A stretch of DNA of 64,000 bases from Planctomycetota bacterium (GTDB lineage Bacteria > Planctomycetota > MHYJ01 > WSZJ01 > JACPWG01). The notes under the pieces are model-generated. The model made no database searches, was not told where the DNA came from, and was given only the letters and a program-made list of their open reading frames with translations. Made by a program: the position numbers and the translations under genes. The stretch lies in NCBI GenBank assembly GCA_016197205.1, contig JACPWG010000142.1, forward strand, positions 100,537 through 164,536, in the 5' to 3' direction. Each line of letters begins with the position of its first letter. The first letter of the stretch is position 1. Shown here piece after piece: positions 17,129 through 26,400 of this stretch.

Positions 17129-17193
17129 TGGCGGAGGGCGAGGGATTCGAACCCCCGGTGACATTGCTGCCACAGCGGTTTTCAAGACCGCCG
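17129..17193 (-). repeat. Right attachment site (attR) within tRNA-Ser
   Basis: The right copy of the 65-bp direct repeat; identity to attL ends at 17193 within the anticodon stem 5' side, so the crossover lies somewhere between the anticodon loop and the CCA end. Confidence 0.93.
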
Positions 17194-17218
17194 CCTTAGG
17201 CCGCTCGGCCAGCCCTCC
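17129..17218 (-). tRNA. tRNA-Ser(TGA), integration target
   Basis: 90 bases with encoded CCA. Acceptor GGAGGGC/GCCCTCC, anticodon loop CTTGAAA (anticodon TGA), long variable arm and GGTTCGAATCC T-loop are complete on the minus strand. The 3' 65 bases are duplicated at 6081-6145, so the tRNA is kept functional by the integrated element. Inside the element, 17100-17115 contains a 7-bp stem hairpin (CCGCAAG/CTTGCGG) just downstream of the tRNA. Confidence 0.96.
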
Positions 17219-17441
17219 GCGGAGGGGCGGGTCTCCCGGAAAAAACCGCGCTTCCCGTGGAAAGGAGGTGGTCTTTCCGGGACGGAGTCCCTGGAGTGGA
17301 GCGCGGGGACGACGGCGCGCCGGGGCATTCCGAAGCTCGTCGCGGGCCCCGAGGCGCCCTGCGCCGTGCTCGTCCGGTCTGACCGGCCCGCCCGCACGGC
17401 CGCTCCCCTCCCTCCGGCCCCTTCGAGGATCGACGCCGAGG

Positions 17442-17837
17442 TCAGCTCGCAAGCACCTCGTTCAGGACCTCCTCCTCGACGAAGATCGGCGCGCTCATCT
17501 GGGTCGCCAGCGCGATCGCATCGGAGGGGCGGGAGTCCACTTCGACCATGCCGCCGTTCTGCGAGAGCACGAGCTTCGCATAAAAGGTCCCGTGCTTCAG
17601 ATTCGTGACCACGATCTTTTTCAACTCCGCGCCCATGCTCCGGACCACGCTTTCCAGGAGGTCGTGGGTGAGGGGACGCGGGGTCTTGATGTTCTTGACC
17701 TTCCGGTCGATCGCCGACGCTTCGAAGATGCCGATCACAATGGGGAAACTTCGGTTCCCTTCGACCTCCTTGAGGACGATGACCTGCTCCTCGGCGGTTT
17801 CGGCGATCACGATCCGGGAGAGCTCCATTTGGACCAT
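17442..17837 (-). CDS. Bifunctional nuclease family protein (DUF151)
   Basis: 131-aa protein of the bifunctional nuclease / DUF151 family, small acidic-site proteins with reported DNase and RNase activity in plants and structures known from Thermotoga. Family landmarks: FPIVIGIFEASAI near 31-43, RPLTHDLL near 54, and the C-terminal VDSRPSDAIALA near 100-111 followed by PIFVEEEVL. The length is close to the minimal domain (relatives with a UVR extension are longer). AGGGG lies upstream of ATG 17837. Cytoplasmic; single gene next to tRNA-Ser. Confidence 0.9.
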   Translation of the reverse strand: MVQMELSRIVIAETAEEQVIVLKEVEGNRSFPIVIGIFEASAIDRKVKNIKTPRPLTHDLLESVVRSMGAELKKIVVTNLKHGTFYAKLVLSQNGGMVEVDSRPSDAIALATQMSAPIFVEEEVLNEVLAS

Positions 17838-18097
17838 CAGGCGAATCCCCTAACCCTTGGACCCAAGAGGATCGAATGCGGCGCGCGGCCGACGACCGGG
17901 GGGACCTGCGCGAAGGAGGAAAACACTCAAGCCGACAGCCACCCTCTCCCCCTCGCACGGGAAACGTTCGGTGTGAGGGGTGTCGCGAGCGCGGACTTCG
18001 CGGAACACGGGATTTCCGGCGCGCGCCCGGGGGTCATTATAGCCCTGAAAGGGCCGAAGTCAACGGGTTTCCGGGCGACCCGAGCCGGGCAAATGTC

Positions 18098-18127
18098 TTG
18101 ACTCGCTTGCACGGCGCTCGCTAGAAT
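18098..18127 (+). promoter_or_regulatory. Promoter of the first Ser/Thr kinase unit
   Basis: TTGACT (18098-18103), 18-base spacer, TAGAAT (18122-18127). The same TTGAC-N18-TAGAAT form is found at 35696-35725 and 47748-47777. The rest of 17838-18214 (377 bases between divergent genes) holds no gene that I can support. Confidence 0.68.
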
Positions 18128-18214
18128 GAACCCCTTGCGCCAATCCCCGCCGCGAGGACGCCCGGCGTCCGCGTGCGCCGGGGCGGCGAAACCGGCACCC
18201 TTCAGGACCGCCCC

Positions 18215-20194
18215 ATGACGAGCCAGGACGAGTATGCCCTCGCGGAAAAGGCGGTCCGGGAATGCCTGATCACCGCCGAGGAACTCGAGGAGTGCGTCCG
18301 GCATCAGCGGTCCGCGGGTGAAGCGGGAAACGGTACCCCGCTCCTCCGAGTCCTGGTCGAGCGTGGGTGCCTCACGAGCGCGCAGGTGCAGGCCCTCGCG
18401 GCCGGGACCGGGACGGGGTCTTCGCCCGAGGCGGATGAGATCCCCGAAATCGCTCCCATGCCGGTCGCCACGGCGCCCGCGCTCCCCGTCGCGGTCGCGC
18501 GTCCAGCCGCGCCGGCGTCCACCGCGAGGCCGGGCCAGCCTGCGCCCCCGCCGCGTGCCGTGGCGGCGTTTCACACGGCGCGTCCCGGTCCACCGCTCGC
18601 CTCCGCCGCCGCGAGGCCGCCGGCGGAGTCGCCTTCGGACGCCAACATCCCCACGATCCAGCCGCTCCCGACGCCGTCCATGTCGCCGACGACCCAGGCC
18701 GCGCCGCCGGGCTCGCCTCCGCCCTCGCCCTCCCCCCAGCCCGCTCCCCCTGCGCGGGAGCGGGGGACGGTGCGAGAGGGGGGACATGCGCCGGCGCCCG
18801 CGGGAGCGGGAGCCGGTCCCGCCTCGGTACCCCGACCGCCGCAGGCGCCGGATCGAAACACGGCCATTCGCCATCCGGCGCAGGGCCTGCGCCCGCCGGG
18901 CGCACCGGCCGCGGGCCCGCGCGCCGCGTCTCCGGCGTCGCCCGCCTCGGGCACGCACGGCGCACCGGGGACGCAGGGCTCCCACGGAACGCCGGGCACG
19001 GGGACGCAGCGGGTGGCGGGCGGGCCGACCGGCGGCACCTCCACGCCCCCGCGCCCGGTCCCCTCCGTCCCGGGCGGCGCCCCCGGCCCGCGCCCCGGCT
19101 CGGGGACGTCCCCCACCGAGCCCATCCCGGGCTACAAGGTGGTCGGAAACATCGGCAAGGGCGGCATGGCCGCGGTCTTTCGCGCGGAGCGCGTCAAGAC
19201 CCGCCAGATTTGCGCCCTCAAGATCCTCTTCCCCCATCGGGTCAAGGTCCCGCTCTTCCTGAATCGCTTCCTGCGCGAGGCGAAGCTCCTCACCGAATTC
19301 AACCATGAGAACATCGTCCGGGGCATCGACTTCGGCACGGCCAACGGCCTCTACTACCTCGCGATGGAGCTCATCGAAGGCCGCTCCGTGCAAAGCCTGA
19401 TCGACGAGCGCGGCGCGCTCGACGAGGAAACCGCGCTCTCCATCCTCCTGCAGATCGCGCGCGCGCTGGAGTACTCGGAGGACAAAGGGATCCTGCACCG
19501 GGACATCAAGCCCGACAACATCCTGATCACGCCGCAGGGCGTGGTCAAGCTCTGCGACCTGGGTTTCGCGAAGCCGATCGGGACGCCGGAGGAGGAGGCG
19601 GGCGAGTCCACGTGCGGCACGCCCCAGTACATGTCCCCGGAACAGGCGCAAGGCGCGCGCGACCTCGACATCCGCAGCGACATCTATTCGCTCGGCGCCA
19701 CGCTCTTCCACATGATCACCGGCGACGTCCCCTTCAAGGGGACGGACAACATGGAGATCATGGCGAAACAGGTCCTCGAAGAGCTGAAGTCGAGCGAGGT
19801 CAAGAACCGGAAGATTTCCCGGCACGTCCACTATTTCATCGAAAAGATGATGGCCAAGGAGAAGGACCTGCGCTACGAGACCGCCCGGCAGGTCATCGAG
19901 GAGATCGAGGCGCAGGTCGAGGGCTTCAAGAGCCTCCAGTACAATCCTCCCCCGGAGCGGGAATCGACGCGGATCATCGACGGGATGGGGGACCTGAAGG
20001 ACGGCCCGCGGCGTGGAGGGGCGGCGCGCCCGGAGCCTCGCCCCGCCGGGGACGCCCCGCGGGCGCCGCTGTCCGCCATGGAGCTGATGCGCCGCCGCCG
20101 CCTGGACGCGCTCTCGAAGAAGGCCCCTCCGCCGGGCAAGGGGAAGCCCGCGAGCGACTCCGACACCGGGTTCCACTTCGGGCGCAAGCGCTGA
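18215..20194 (+). CDS. Ser/Thr protein kinase with Pro/Ala-rich linker
   Basis: 659 aa. Residues 1-65 form a small helical domain (ECLITAEELEECVRHQ, GCLTSAQVQALAAG) like the N-terminal domain of type II/IV secretion ATPases, often seen ahead of planctomycete kinases. A Pro/Ala/Thr linker of about 230 residues follows. The kinase domain runs from about 310: GNIGKGGMAAVF (P-loop), ALKILF (Lys), HRDIKPDN (near 427), DLGFAKP in place of DFG, and CGTPQYMSPEQ. Catalytic residues are all present, so it should be active. No membrane segment is seen. ATG 18215 is preceded by AGGA. Probably co-transcribed with the next two genes. Confidence 0.92.
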   Translation: MTSQDEYALAEKAVRECLITAEELEECVRHQRSAGEAGNGTPLLRVLVERGCLTSAQVQALAAGTGTGSSPEADEIPEIAPMPVATAPALPVAVARPAAPASTARPGQPAPPPRAVAAFHTARPGPPLASAAARPPAESPSDANIPTIQPLPTPSMSPTTQAAPPGSPPPSPSPQPAPPARERGTVREGGHAPAPAGAGAGPASVPRPPQAPDRNTAIRHPAQGLRPPGAPAAGPRAASPASPASGTHGAPGTQGSHGTPGTGTQRVAGGPTGGTSTPPRPVPSVPGGAPGPRPGSGTSPTEPIPGYKVVGNIGKGGMAAVFRAERVKTRQICALKILFPHRVKVPLFLNRFLREAKLLTEFNHENIVRGIDFGTANGLYYLAMELIEGRSVQSLIDERGALDEETALSILLQIARALEYSEDKGILHRDIKPDNILITPQGVVKLCDLGFAKPIGTPEEEAGESTCGTPQYMSPEQAQGARDLDIRSDIYSLGATLFHMITGDVPFKGTDNMEIMAKQVLEELKSSEVKNRKISRHVHYFIEKMMAKEKDLRYETARQVIEEIEAQVEGFKSLQYNPPPERESTRIIDGMGDLKDGPRRGGAARPEPRPAGDAPRAPLSAMELMRRRRLDALSKKAPPPGKGKPASDSDTGFHFGRKR

Positions 20195-20253
20195 CCCGCC
20201 GGCCTACGGCGAGCACCTGAACCCCTACAGAAAAAAAAGAGAGCTACCGCGGC

Positions 20254-20940
20254 ATGGCCCAGACAAGCGACCGCGCCCCGGCCGTCTCCACGAGCCAGAT
20301 GCCGTTCGACGCCCGCGTCCAACCGTACTGGTATCCGCTGCACGATCGGCAACACCCCCTGGGCTTTTTCGGCGGCTGGAAACGGAAACGGCAGCTCACC
20401 ACGCTGCTCCACGCCATCAACGGCGCCATCCGGAGACAGGCCGTCGAGCCCGCCGACTGGGCTGCGAAAGAGTCGGATTGCGTGTGCAACCTCCGGATCG
20501 ACAGGCTGGGGGTGCTCCAGGACCTGCGCACCTTCGCCGCCCAGCAGGACAACCAGTCCGCGACCGAGATCTACAGCGGGAGCGCGGAGAGCCGCTTCAC
20601 CCACCTGATCAAGAACCGCGACCGCAGGTCCTACTACGTGCCCGTGGACTTCCCCGAGCCCATCATGATCCACGACGCCGACACGCGGGACCTGCTGCCG
20701 ATCGGCAGCTCGGTGCGGCTCCTGCGCGAGCTCTTGACCCTGAACAAGATCTTGCGCGTGCAGGACACGTTCCAGATCCGGAAGATGGTGGACTTCCTGC
20801 AGGCCACCGCGAAGGACATCAGCCGCTACGAGACGACCTACGCGAACGACCCGCTCTTCTGGGTGAAGTTCGGGTACATCCTGCTCGACAAACTGGCGAG
20901 GCAGAGCGTCGACGGCGGCTTGCCGATCGTGTTCGGGTAG
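20254..20940 (+). CDS. Conserved-looking protein of unknown function between two kinases
   Basis: 228 aa, preceded by AAGAGAG about 8 bases before ATG 20254. No signal peptide or membrane segment. Features: an N-terminal aromatic stretch (VQPYWYPLHDRQHPLGFFGG), a basic KRKRQ motif, two Cys (CVCN) near 75, and a C-terminal YILLDKLARQ. I do not recognise a domain. Its tight placement (59 bases after one kinase gene, 12 before the next) suggests a shared transcript and possibly a role as partner or substrate of these kinases. Confidence 0.78.
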   Translation: MAQTSDRAPAVSTSQMPFDARVQPYWYPLHDRQHPLGFFGGWKRKRQLTTLLHAINGAIRRQAVEPADWAAKESDCVCNLRIDRLGVLQDLRTFAAQQDNQSATEIYSGSAESRFTHLIKNRDRRSYYVPVDFPEPIMIHDADTRDLLPIGSSVRLLRELLTLNKILRVQDTFQIRKMVDFLQATAKDISRYETTYANDPLFWVKFGYILLDKLARQSVDGGLPIVFG

Positions 20941-20952
20941 GCGGGGAGAGAG

Positions 20953-23040
20953 ATGGCGCAAGCTCGATGCCTTCACTGCGGGGAGCTTTTCAAGCTGGAG
21001 GGCGTTGCCGAGGGGGGCCGCGTTACCTGCCCAAGGTGCGGCCGCACGCTGCAGCGCTCCAACACGACGCAGGGCATGACGGCGCCCACGAACCCGACCG
21101 CGACCGGCGAGCAGAAGGAAATCATCATCGGCGGGTTCAAGATCACCGGGGCGATGCGCCAGGGAGGCATGGGCATCGTCTACGAGGGGATCCAGCTCTC
21201 CCTCGGCCGCAAGGTCGCGATCAAGGTCCTCTCCGAAAAGATCGCGTCGAAGCCGACGTCGGTCGCGCGCTTTCGGCGGGAGGCCGAGATCCTGGTCGCC
21301 CTCCGCCACCCGAACATCGTCGCCATCCTCGACCGCGGGGAGTTCAACGGCCGACCGTACTACGTCATGGAGTACGTGGAAGGCCCGGGGGCCGACAAGG
21401 CGCCCATCACGCTCGAGGACCTCATCCGGGACCGCGCCCTGTACCCCGAGCAGGTCCGGGACCTGGCGATCCAGATCGGCGACGCGCTGAAGTTCGCGCA
21501 CTCGCATGGGATCGTGCATCGGGACATCAAGCCCTCCAACATCTTGATCAACGCCCTCGGCTACGCCTGCATCCTCGACTTCGGCATCGCGCAGTTCAAG
21601 GAGCACAGCCGCTCCTCGGTGACCCGCGAAAACGTGGGCATGGGGACCACCGACTACATGGCGCCGGAGCAGTCGATCGACGCGGCGAACGTCGACCACC
21701 GCGCGGACATCTACTCGTTCGGCGTGATGCTCTACGAGATGCTCGTCGGGGACATCCCGCGCGGCGCGTTCGACCCGCCCAGCCGGCTGGTGCCCGGGCT
21801 GAACCCGCGCTGGGACGCGCTGATCATCAAGTGCCTCAAGACGGACCGGGAGCAGCGCTATCCCTTCCTCGAGCCGATGATCAGCGATCTCAAGGCGATC
21901 GAACCCGCGAGTTTCGGCGTGGGCAAGTCGGCGCGCACGCCGGTCCCGACCCCCCCGAACTCGGTCACGGTGGTCGGGACCACCGCGCCCCCCGCCACGA
22001 CGTCGCCGCGTACGGACGGGACTTCGGAGGCCCGGGAGGAGGTGCCGCGGTTGCGGAAGGCCTACGAAGAGGCGGATGCGACCTTTCGGCAGCAGGTCTC
22101 CGCCCTCGGCGAAGCCCTCGTCGCCCAGCAGGGGACGACGCTGCACCGCGACGCGCAGATCCAGAGCTACTTGAAAGAGGCGCGGGGCGTGCGGGAGCGG
22201 CTGGCCAAAATCGAGGACCTCTGCCGCGAGATCCGCGCCCTGACCGACCGGCAGGCGGAGCTGGACAAGTCGCTCGCGGGTCTCGTGGCCGACCAAAAGG
22301 CGATCGACCGCGAGATCGCCGGGCAGTGGCTGCCGATCGGGGAACGGGCGTGGGACCTCTTCGCGCGGAAGCGGCCGACGACGGACGTGCACATCGAGCT
22401 TTTCGAGGCGCCGCTCGCGTTCCAGGCGACGCTGGAGGCGCTGCGGGACCGGATGAAGCAGATCGATCAGGAGGTGGAGTCCGCGGGGATGTGGGCGAAA
22501 GGGAAGGCGGCGCTGAAGAAGGTCGCGATCCAGGCGGAACTCAGCACGAAGTCCCTCGGGCGGCAAGCGCCGCTGGAAGCGGCCGGCCGCAAGGTCTACG
22601 AATCGAATTTCGGGGAGGAGATGGCCGATCCGGACCTCGACCGGCTGCTGCAACAGGCGAAGGACCGGGAGGAGGGGAAGGCGCAGCTCGCGGCGGAGGC
22701 GGCGGGTCTCCAGGGGGAAAAGGACGGAGTGATTGGGAAGCTCCGCGGGCTGGGCGTCACGAGCCGCGCGCAGCAACGGCTGGACGAGCTCGGCGGCGAG
22801 GCCCGGAAGCTGCATTTGCGGCTGGACGAGATCTACGCGGCACTAGGGAGTTGGGCGACGGAGAACGAGAGCGCGCTCCCCTCGGACGACGAGGCGGTGA
22901 CGAGCCTCATGGGCAGCGCCCGACAGAGCCGCGCGGTCCGGAACGACCTGCGGCTGAAGCTGAAGATGCTGGAGGCGCGCGCCGGCGTGCGCCGCCCGAC
23001 GAAGGGGACCGGGCCGGGGCCGACGGGGCCGGGGAAGTAG
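20953..23040 (+). CDS. Ser/Thr protein kinase with N-terminal zinc ribbon and coiled-coil tail
   Basis: 695 aa. A zinc ribbon at 6-30 (CLHCGELF...CPRCGRTL) precedes the kinase domain (about 58-310): AMRQGGMGIVYEG, VAIKVL, HRDIKPSN near 188, DFGIAQF, and MGTTDYMAPEQ. Residues 355-690 are Glu/Lys/Arg rich with heptad-like leucines, predicted coiled coil (for example RVRERLAKIEDLCREIRAL). No membrane segment. GGGGAGA lies upstream of ATG 20953. The kinase should be catalytically competent. The tail may mediate oligomerisation or substrate binding. Confidence 0.9.
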   Translation: MAQARCLHCGELFKLEGVAEGGRVTCPRCGRTLQRSNTTQGMTAPTNPTATGEQKEIIIGGFKITGAMRQGGMGIVYEGIQLSLGRKVAIKVLSEKIASKPTSVARFRREAEILVALRHPNIVAILDRGEFNGRPYYVMEYVEGPGADKAPITLEDLIRDRALYPEQVRDLAIQIGDALKFAHSHGIVHRDIKPSNILINALGYACILDFGIAQFKEHSRSSVTRENVGMGTTDYMAPEQSIDAANVDHRADIYSFGVMLYEMLVGDIPRGAFDPPSRLVPGLNPRWDALIIKCLKTDREQRYPFLEPMISDLKAIEPASFGVGKSARTPVPTPPNSVTVVGTTAPPATTSPRTDGTSEAREEVPRLRKAYEEADATFRQQVSALGEALVAQQGTTLHRDAQIQSYLKEARGVRERLAKIEDLCREIRALTDRQAELDKSLAGLVADQKAIDREIAGQWLPIGERAWDLFARKRPTTDVHIELFEAPLAFQATLEALRDRMKQIDQEVESAGMWAKGKAALKKVAIQAELSTKSLGRQAPLEAAGRKVYESNFGEEMADPDLDRLLQQAKDREEGKAQLAAEAAGLQGEKDGVIGKLRGLGVTSRAQQRLDELGGEARKLHLRLDEIYAALGSWATENESALPSDDEAVTSLMGSARQSRAVRNDLRLKLKMLEARAGVRRPTKGTGPGPTGPGK

Positions 23041-23465
23041 GGCGGCGGACCTTCCGGAACGAAGGCTCCATTCTCAAGGATCAATTTCCAGACAAGGCAT
23101 GGTTCAAATCGGCCTGGTTCGTGGTTACACGCGCGGGCGCTACATCGAAGGTAGGGGCACGGCGTTGCCGTGCCCACGATGCGTCGACTCGCAGTCGATC
23201 TCGCAAAGTGGTCATCGGCAGTTGAATCACGCGGAAAATGCCGAGGCGGTTGCGCAAGTCTGGATACGGCCACTCGCCTCGCGGGCACGGCAACGCCGTG
23301 CCCCTACGGATACGAGCCCTTCGTGCAGTGTGACCCGCATTTGAACCATGCCCCAGACAAGGCTCAAAGTTCAAGGCTCAGAGTCCGCGATGCCGTGTCC
23401 GGGCTGCGTCCCATGGTGGCCATTGAGAATTGAACCTTGAGCCTTGAGTCTTGATTGAGCCTTGA
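23041..23465. repeat. Repeat-rich intergenic region with two REP-like palindromes
   Basis: 425 bases between convergent genes, no gene supported. Two 21-base palindromes (stem GGGCACGGC/GCCGTGCCC, 3-base loops) lie at 23155-23175 and 23281-23301 with their flanks inverted relative to each other; a third is at 36838-36858. Words such as TTCTCAAGG, CCTTGAGCC and TTGAGCCTTGATCATT at both ends (23069 on, 23418-23466) resemble the terminal repeats of the unit at 32869-33107. Confidence 0.7.
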
Positions 23466-26400
23466 TCATTTCTTCTCGTTCCCCTTTTCCTTGTCCGCCT
23501 TCCGCGTCGGATACGGCACCTCCACTTCCTTCGGCGGCGGGAACCGCACGTCCGAGGAGGCCAGCTCCCGGATCACGCGCACGACAAGCTCGGTCCCACG
23601 GGCGAGCTTGCCCGCGTCCAGGCGATCCGGCGTGTCGTCGGCGGTGTGATAGCCGGGAAAGAGACTCGACGTCAGGTCGAGCGCGGGCACCCGCGCCTGG
23701 TGGAAGGGATAGTGGTCGCTCCCATAATTGAACGCGAACTCAATCGTCCCCTTCAGTTCCATCCCACCCTTCCCGTTCACGCGCTTCACGCAATCGAACA
23801 GTTCGGGATTCCGCAGCACCCCCACCACGAAAAGCTCCCGGGCGTCCCCGCGCGCGAGCATGTCCACGTTGAGCATCGCGATCGTCCGCTTGAGCGGCAC
23901 CGCGGGGGACTCCACGAAGGCCCGCGAACCCCAGAGGCCCCATTCCTCCGCGCCAAACCCCACGAAGACCACGCTTCGCCGCGGCTTTTCCGGCCCCTTC
24001 CCCAACACACGCGCGGCCTCCAGGAGCGCCGCCACGCCCGAGGCGTTGTCGTTCGCACCCGGGAAATACCGGCCTTCCGAGCCTTGGCCCAGGTGGTCGT
24101 GGTGCGCCCCGAGCAGCACGTACTCCCGCCCCAGGTCCCGGTCGCTCCCCTCGAGAAGGCCGACCACGTTTTGCGAACGCCTCTTCCGCTGGTCCACCGA
24201 CGTGTCGCACGCGACCGTCACGCCCGGCACGTCCACGCTCACCGGCCGCAGACCCGCGTCGATCTTCGCCTGCGCCTGCGCGACGGTCAGCCCCGCCGGC
24301 GCCAACAGCGCATCCGCGACCGCCCGCGTCACGACGCACACCGGGATCCTGAGCGCTTCCCCCGGCCAGGCGGCCCGCGACTGGGCCGAGGTCGCCAGAT
24401 ACTCCCGCGTCCAATTCTGCTTCGCCGCCTCCGGCGACGCGAGCCGGTCCCGCAACTTCGCCGGCAGGTACTCCTCCCAGACGGCGGCCGGGAGATCGTC
24501 CGGCGGGAACCCGCTCTCCGCCGCGCCCTCGGCCACCACCACCGCCACCGCCCTGCGCTCCTGGGCCGCAAGCGCCTTCGCCGCCTCGGTCGTCAGCTTC
24601 GAGCGCGGCGGCGCGCCGAAAGGCGCCCCCGCGCCGCCCGCCCGCGGCGAACCGCGCACGAGGAGCACCACCTTGCCCGACACGTCCACGCCCGCATAAT
24701 CGTCGTAGCTCGCCTCCGGCGCGGAAAGCCCGTACCCCGCGAAAACCAGCGCCCCCTCCGCCCGCGCGTTCGGGGCGTAGATCAGCGGCACGAAGTCCTT
24801 GCCCAGGGAGAATTCCAGCGGCGGGTCCCCGGCCACGCCGGGCTTCGGCGCGAGGGCGCGCGCCAGGCGGCAGCCGGCCCCCAGCTCGCGCGTCACCACC
24901 TCCACGTCGGCCAGGAAGGAACCCGCCTGCCCGAGCGGCTTCAGGTCCGAGCCGCGAAAACCGTCCGCGACATACTCGGCCGCGGCCTTCCCGCCAGCGC
25001 TCCCCAGCCCCCGCCCGCCCAGCTCCGGGGAGGAGAGGTAGCGCACGTGATCGAGGAGCGCCTTCCCGTCGACCTCCGAGGGAACCCCCTCCTCGCCGCC
25101 TCCGCGTCCCGCGCCCGCGCCACCGGCGGGGCTGCCGTCGCCTTCGGGCGGCGGCGGGAACCGGTACTCGAGCGGCCGCACGGCCGCCGCGAGATCCCCC
25201 TCTCCTTTTTTTTCCCCGTCCTCGAAGGCATACCAGCCCTTCCAGACGTAGTAGGGAAGATACCGCACCGCCTTCTCCACCGCGGCCGCGCTCCGCCCCC
25301 AGAAGAGGGTGACGGCGTGCCCGGTGCCGAACGGGCTCTGACCGCTCACCAGGAAGGCGTTGCCGGGAGAGTCGAAGGTGTGCACGCCGAACGTGACCCC
25401 CTCCGGCCGCAGGACCGGACCCGCAAAGCCGGGCGCGCCGAGGATCCTCCGCGCCAGCGCGCTCTCGTCGGGCCCGCCGAGCACGAAAAGCGAAGCCGAG
25501 GCCAGCTCGGCCTGGCCGACCTCCGCTTCCTTCTTGACGACCCATCCCCCCTCGCCGCCGAAGCGCTCCGCGAGCCGCTGGAAGGTCGCGGCGCTCCCCT
25601 CCGCCGGCCGGCCCGGCAGCACGAGCAGCTTGTGCGCGTCGCTCGCGGTCAGGCTCAGGCAGGGCGGAATTTCGGCCCGCGCGAGGCGACGAAAGACGTG
25701 GAAATCCGGATCGACCGAAACCGCCAGCGGCGCGGACTCGACCTCCAGCTCCAAGCCCCGCGACGCCTCGGTAAGCTCCAGCACGGTCGAACGCACGCCG
25801 GGAGCGGTCTGCACGCCCACCGGGAGCACGAGGCTCCAAGGTTCGCCCGCCTGTTCCAGCGTCGCGGTCACGAGGTACCGCTCCGGCTCACGCGACTTCT
25901 GGACGACGGCCACGGGCCCCAGCTTCACCTCCGGGGCGCCTTTCCGGTCCAGGAAGGCCTCGAACAGCGTCCTCAGGTCTTTCCCTGAGGCCGCCTCGAA
26001 GCACCCGCGGATGTCCGCCCAGTTGGCCGGCCGTCCCCCGCGGGTCCGCAAGAGCCGACGAAGCCCCTCCCAAAACGCTGCATCCCCGACCTGCCTGCGC
26101 ACGGAATGAAAAAGAAAACTGCACTTCGAGTAGCCGACCTCGTTGTCGATCTCCGTGGTCTTCCCTCGGAAATTGCGCAGCGGATAGTCCCCGCCGGGCG
26201 GGACGCGCGTCGCGAACCGCGTCAGCGTGTGCCGCCGGTCTTCGCGCGACTCCGCGAGCGCCTCGCGCGCCTTCTCGATCGCGGCGCGCCCCTTCTCCAC
26301 CTCCTCCTTCGCCCGCGCGAGCTCGGCCGGCGCGCGCGCGGCGGCCTCGCGCGCCTTCGCCAGGTCGAGCTGAATCACCGCGAGGTCGCGCTGCGCCTCG

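Larger units (their letters stand above)
6081..17193. mobile_element. Integrated element in the tRNA-Ser(TGA) gene (IME, replicon or phage satellite)
   Basis: About 11.1 kb bounded by an exact 65-bp direct repeat (6081-6145 and 17129-17193) that is the 3' part of tRNA-Ser(TGA). A tyrosine integrase lies directly inside the left boundary, the classical layout for tRNA-targeted integration; the tRNA remains whole at the right end. All genes are transcribed leftward: unknown protein with HTH, small HTH, primase-helicase, two related small proteins, nuclease-like protein, HTH protein, unknown protein, HTH/zinc-finger protein, ORF6N protein, integrase. Many junctions overlap by 4 bases (ATGA/GTGA). 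No capsid, portal, terminase large subunit, relaxase or conjugation gene was recognised, so it may replicate on its own but move with help. Boundaries are certain to the base as repeats; the class of element is inference. Confidence 0.9.

Noticed and set aside
23081..23374. Small ORFs of 80-97 aa on both strands
   Set aside because: They are translations of REP-like repeats (GTALPCPR on either strand) and lack start signals.
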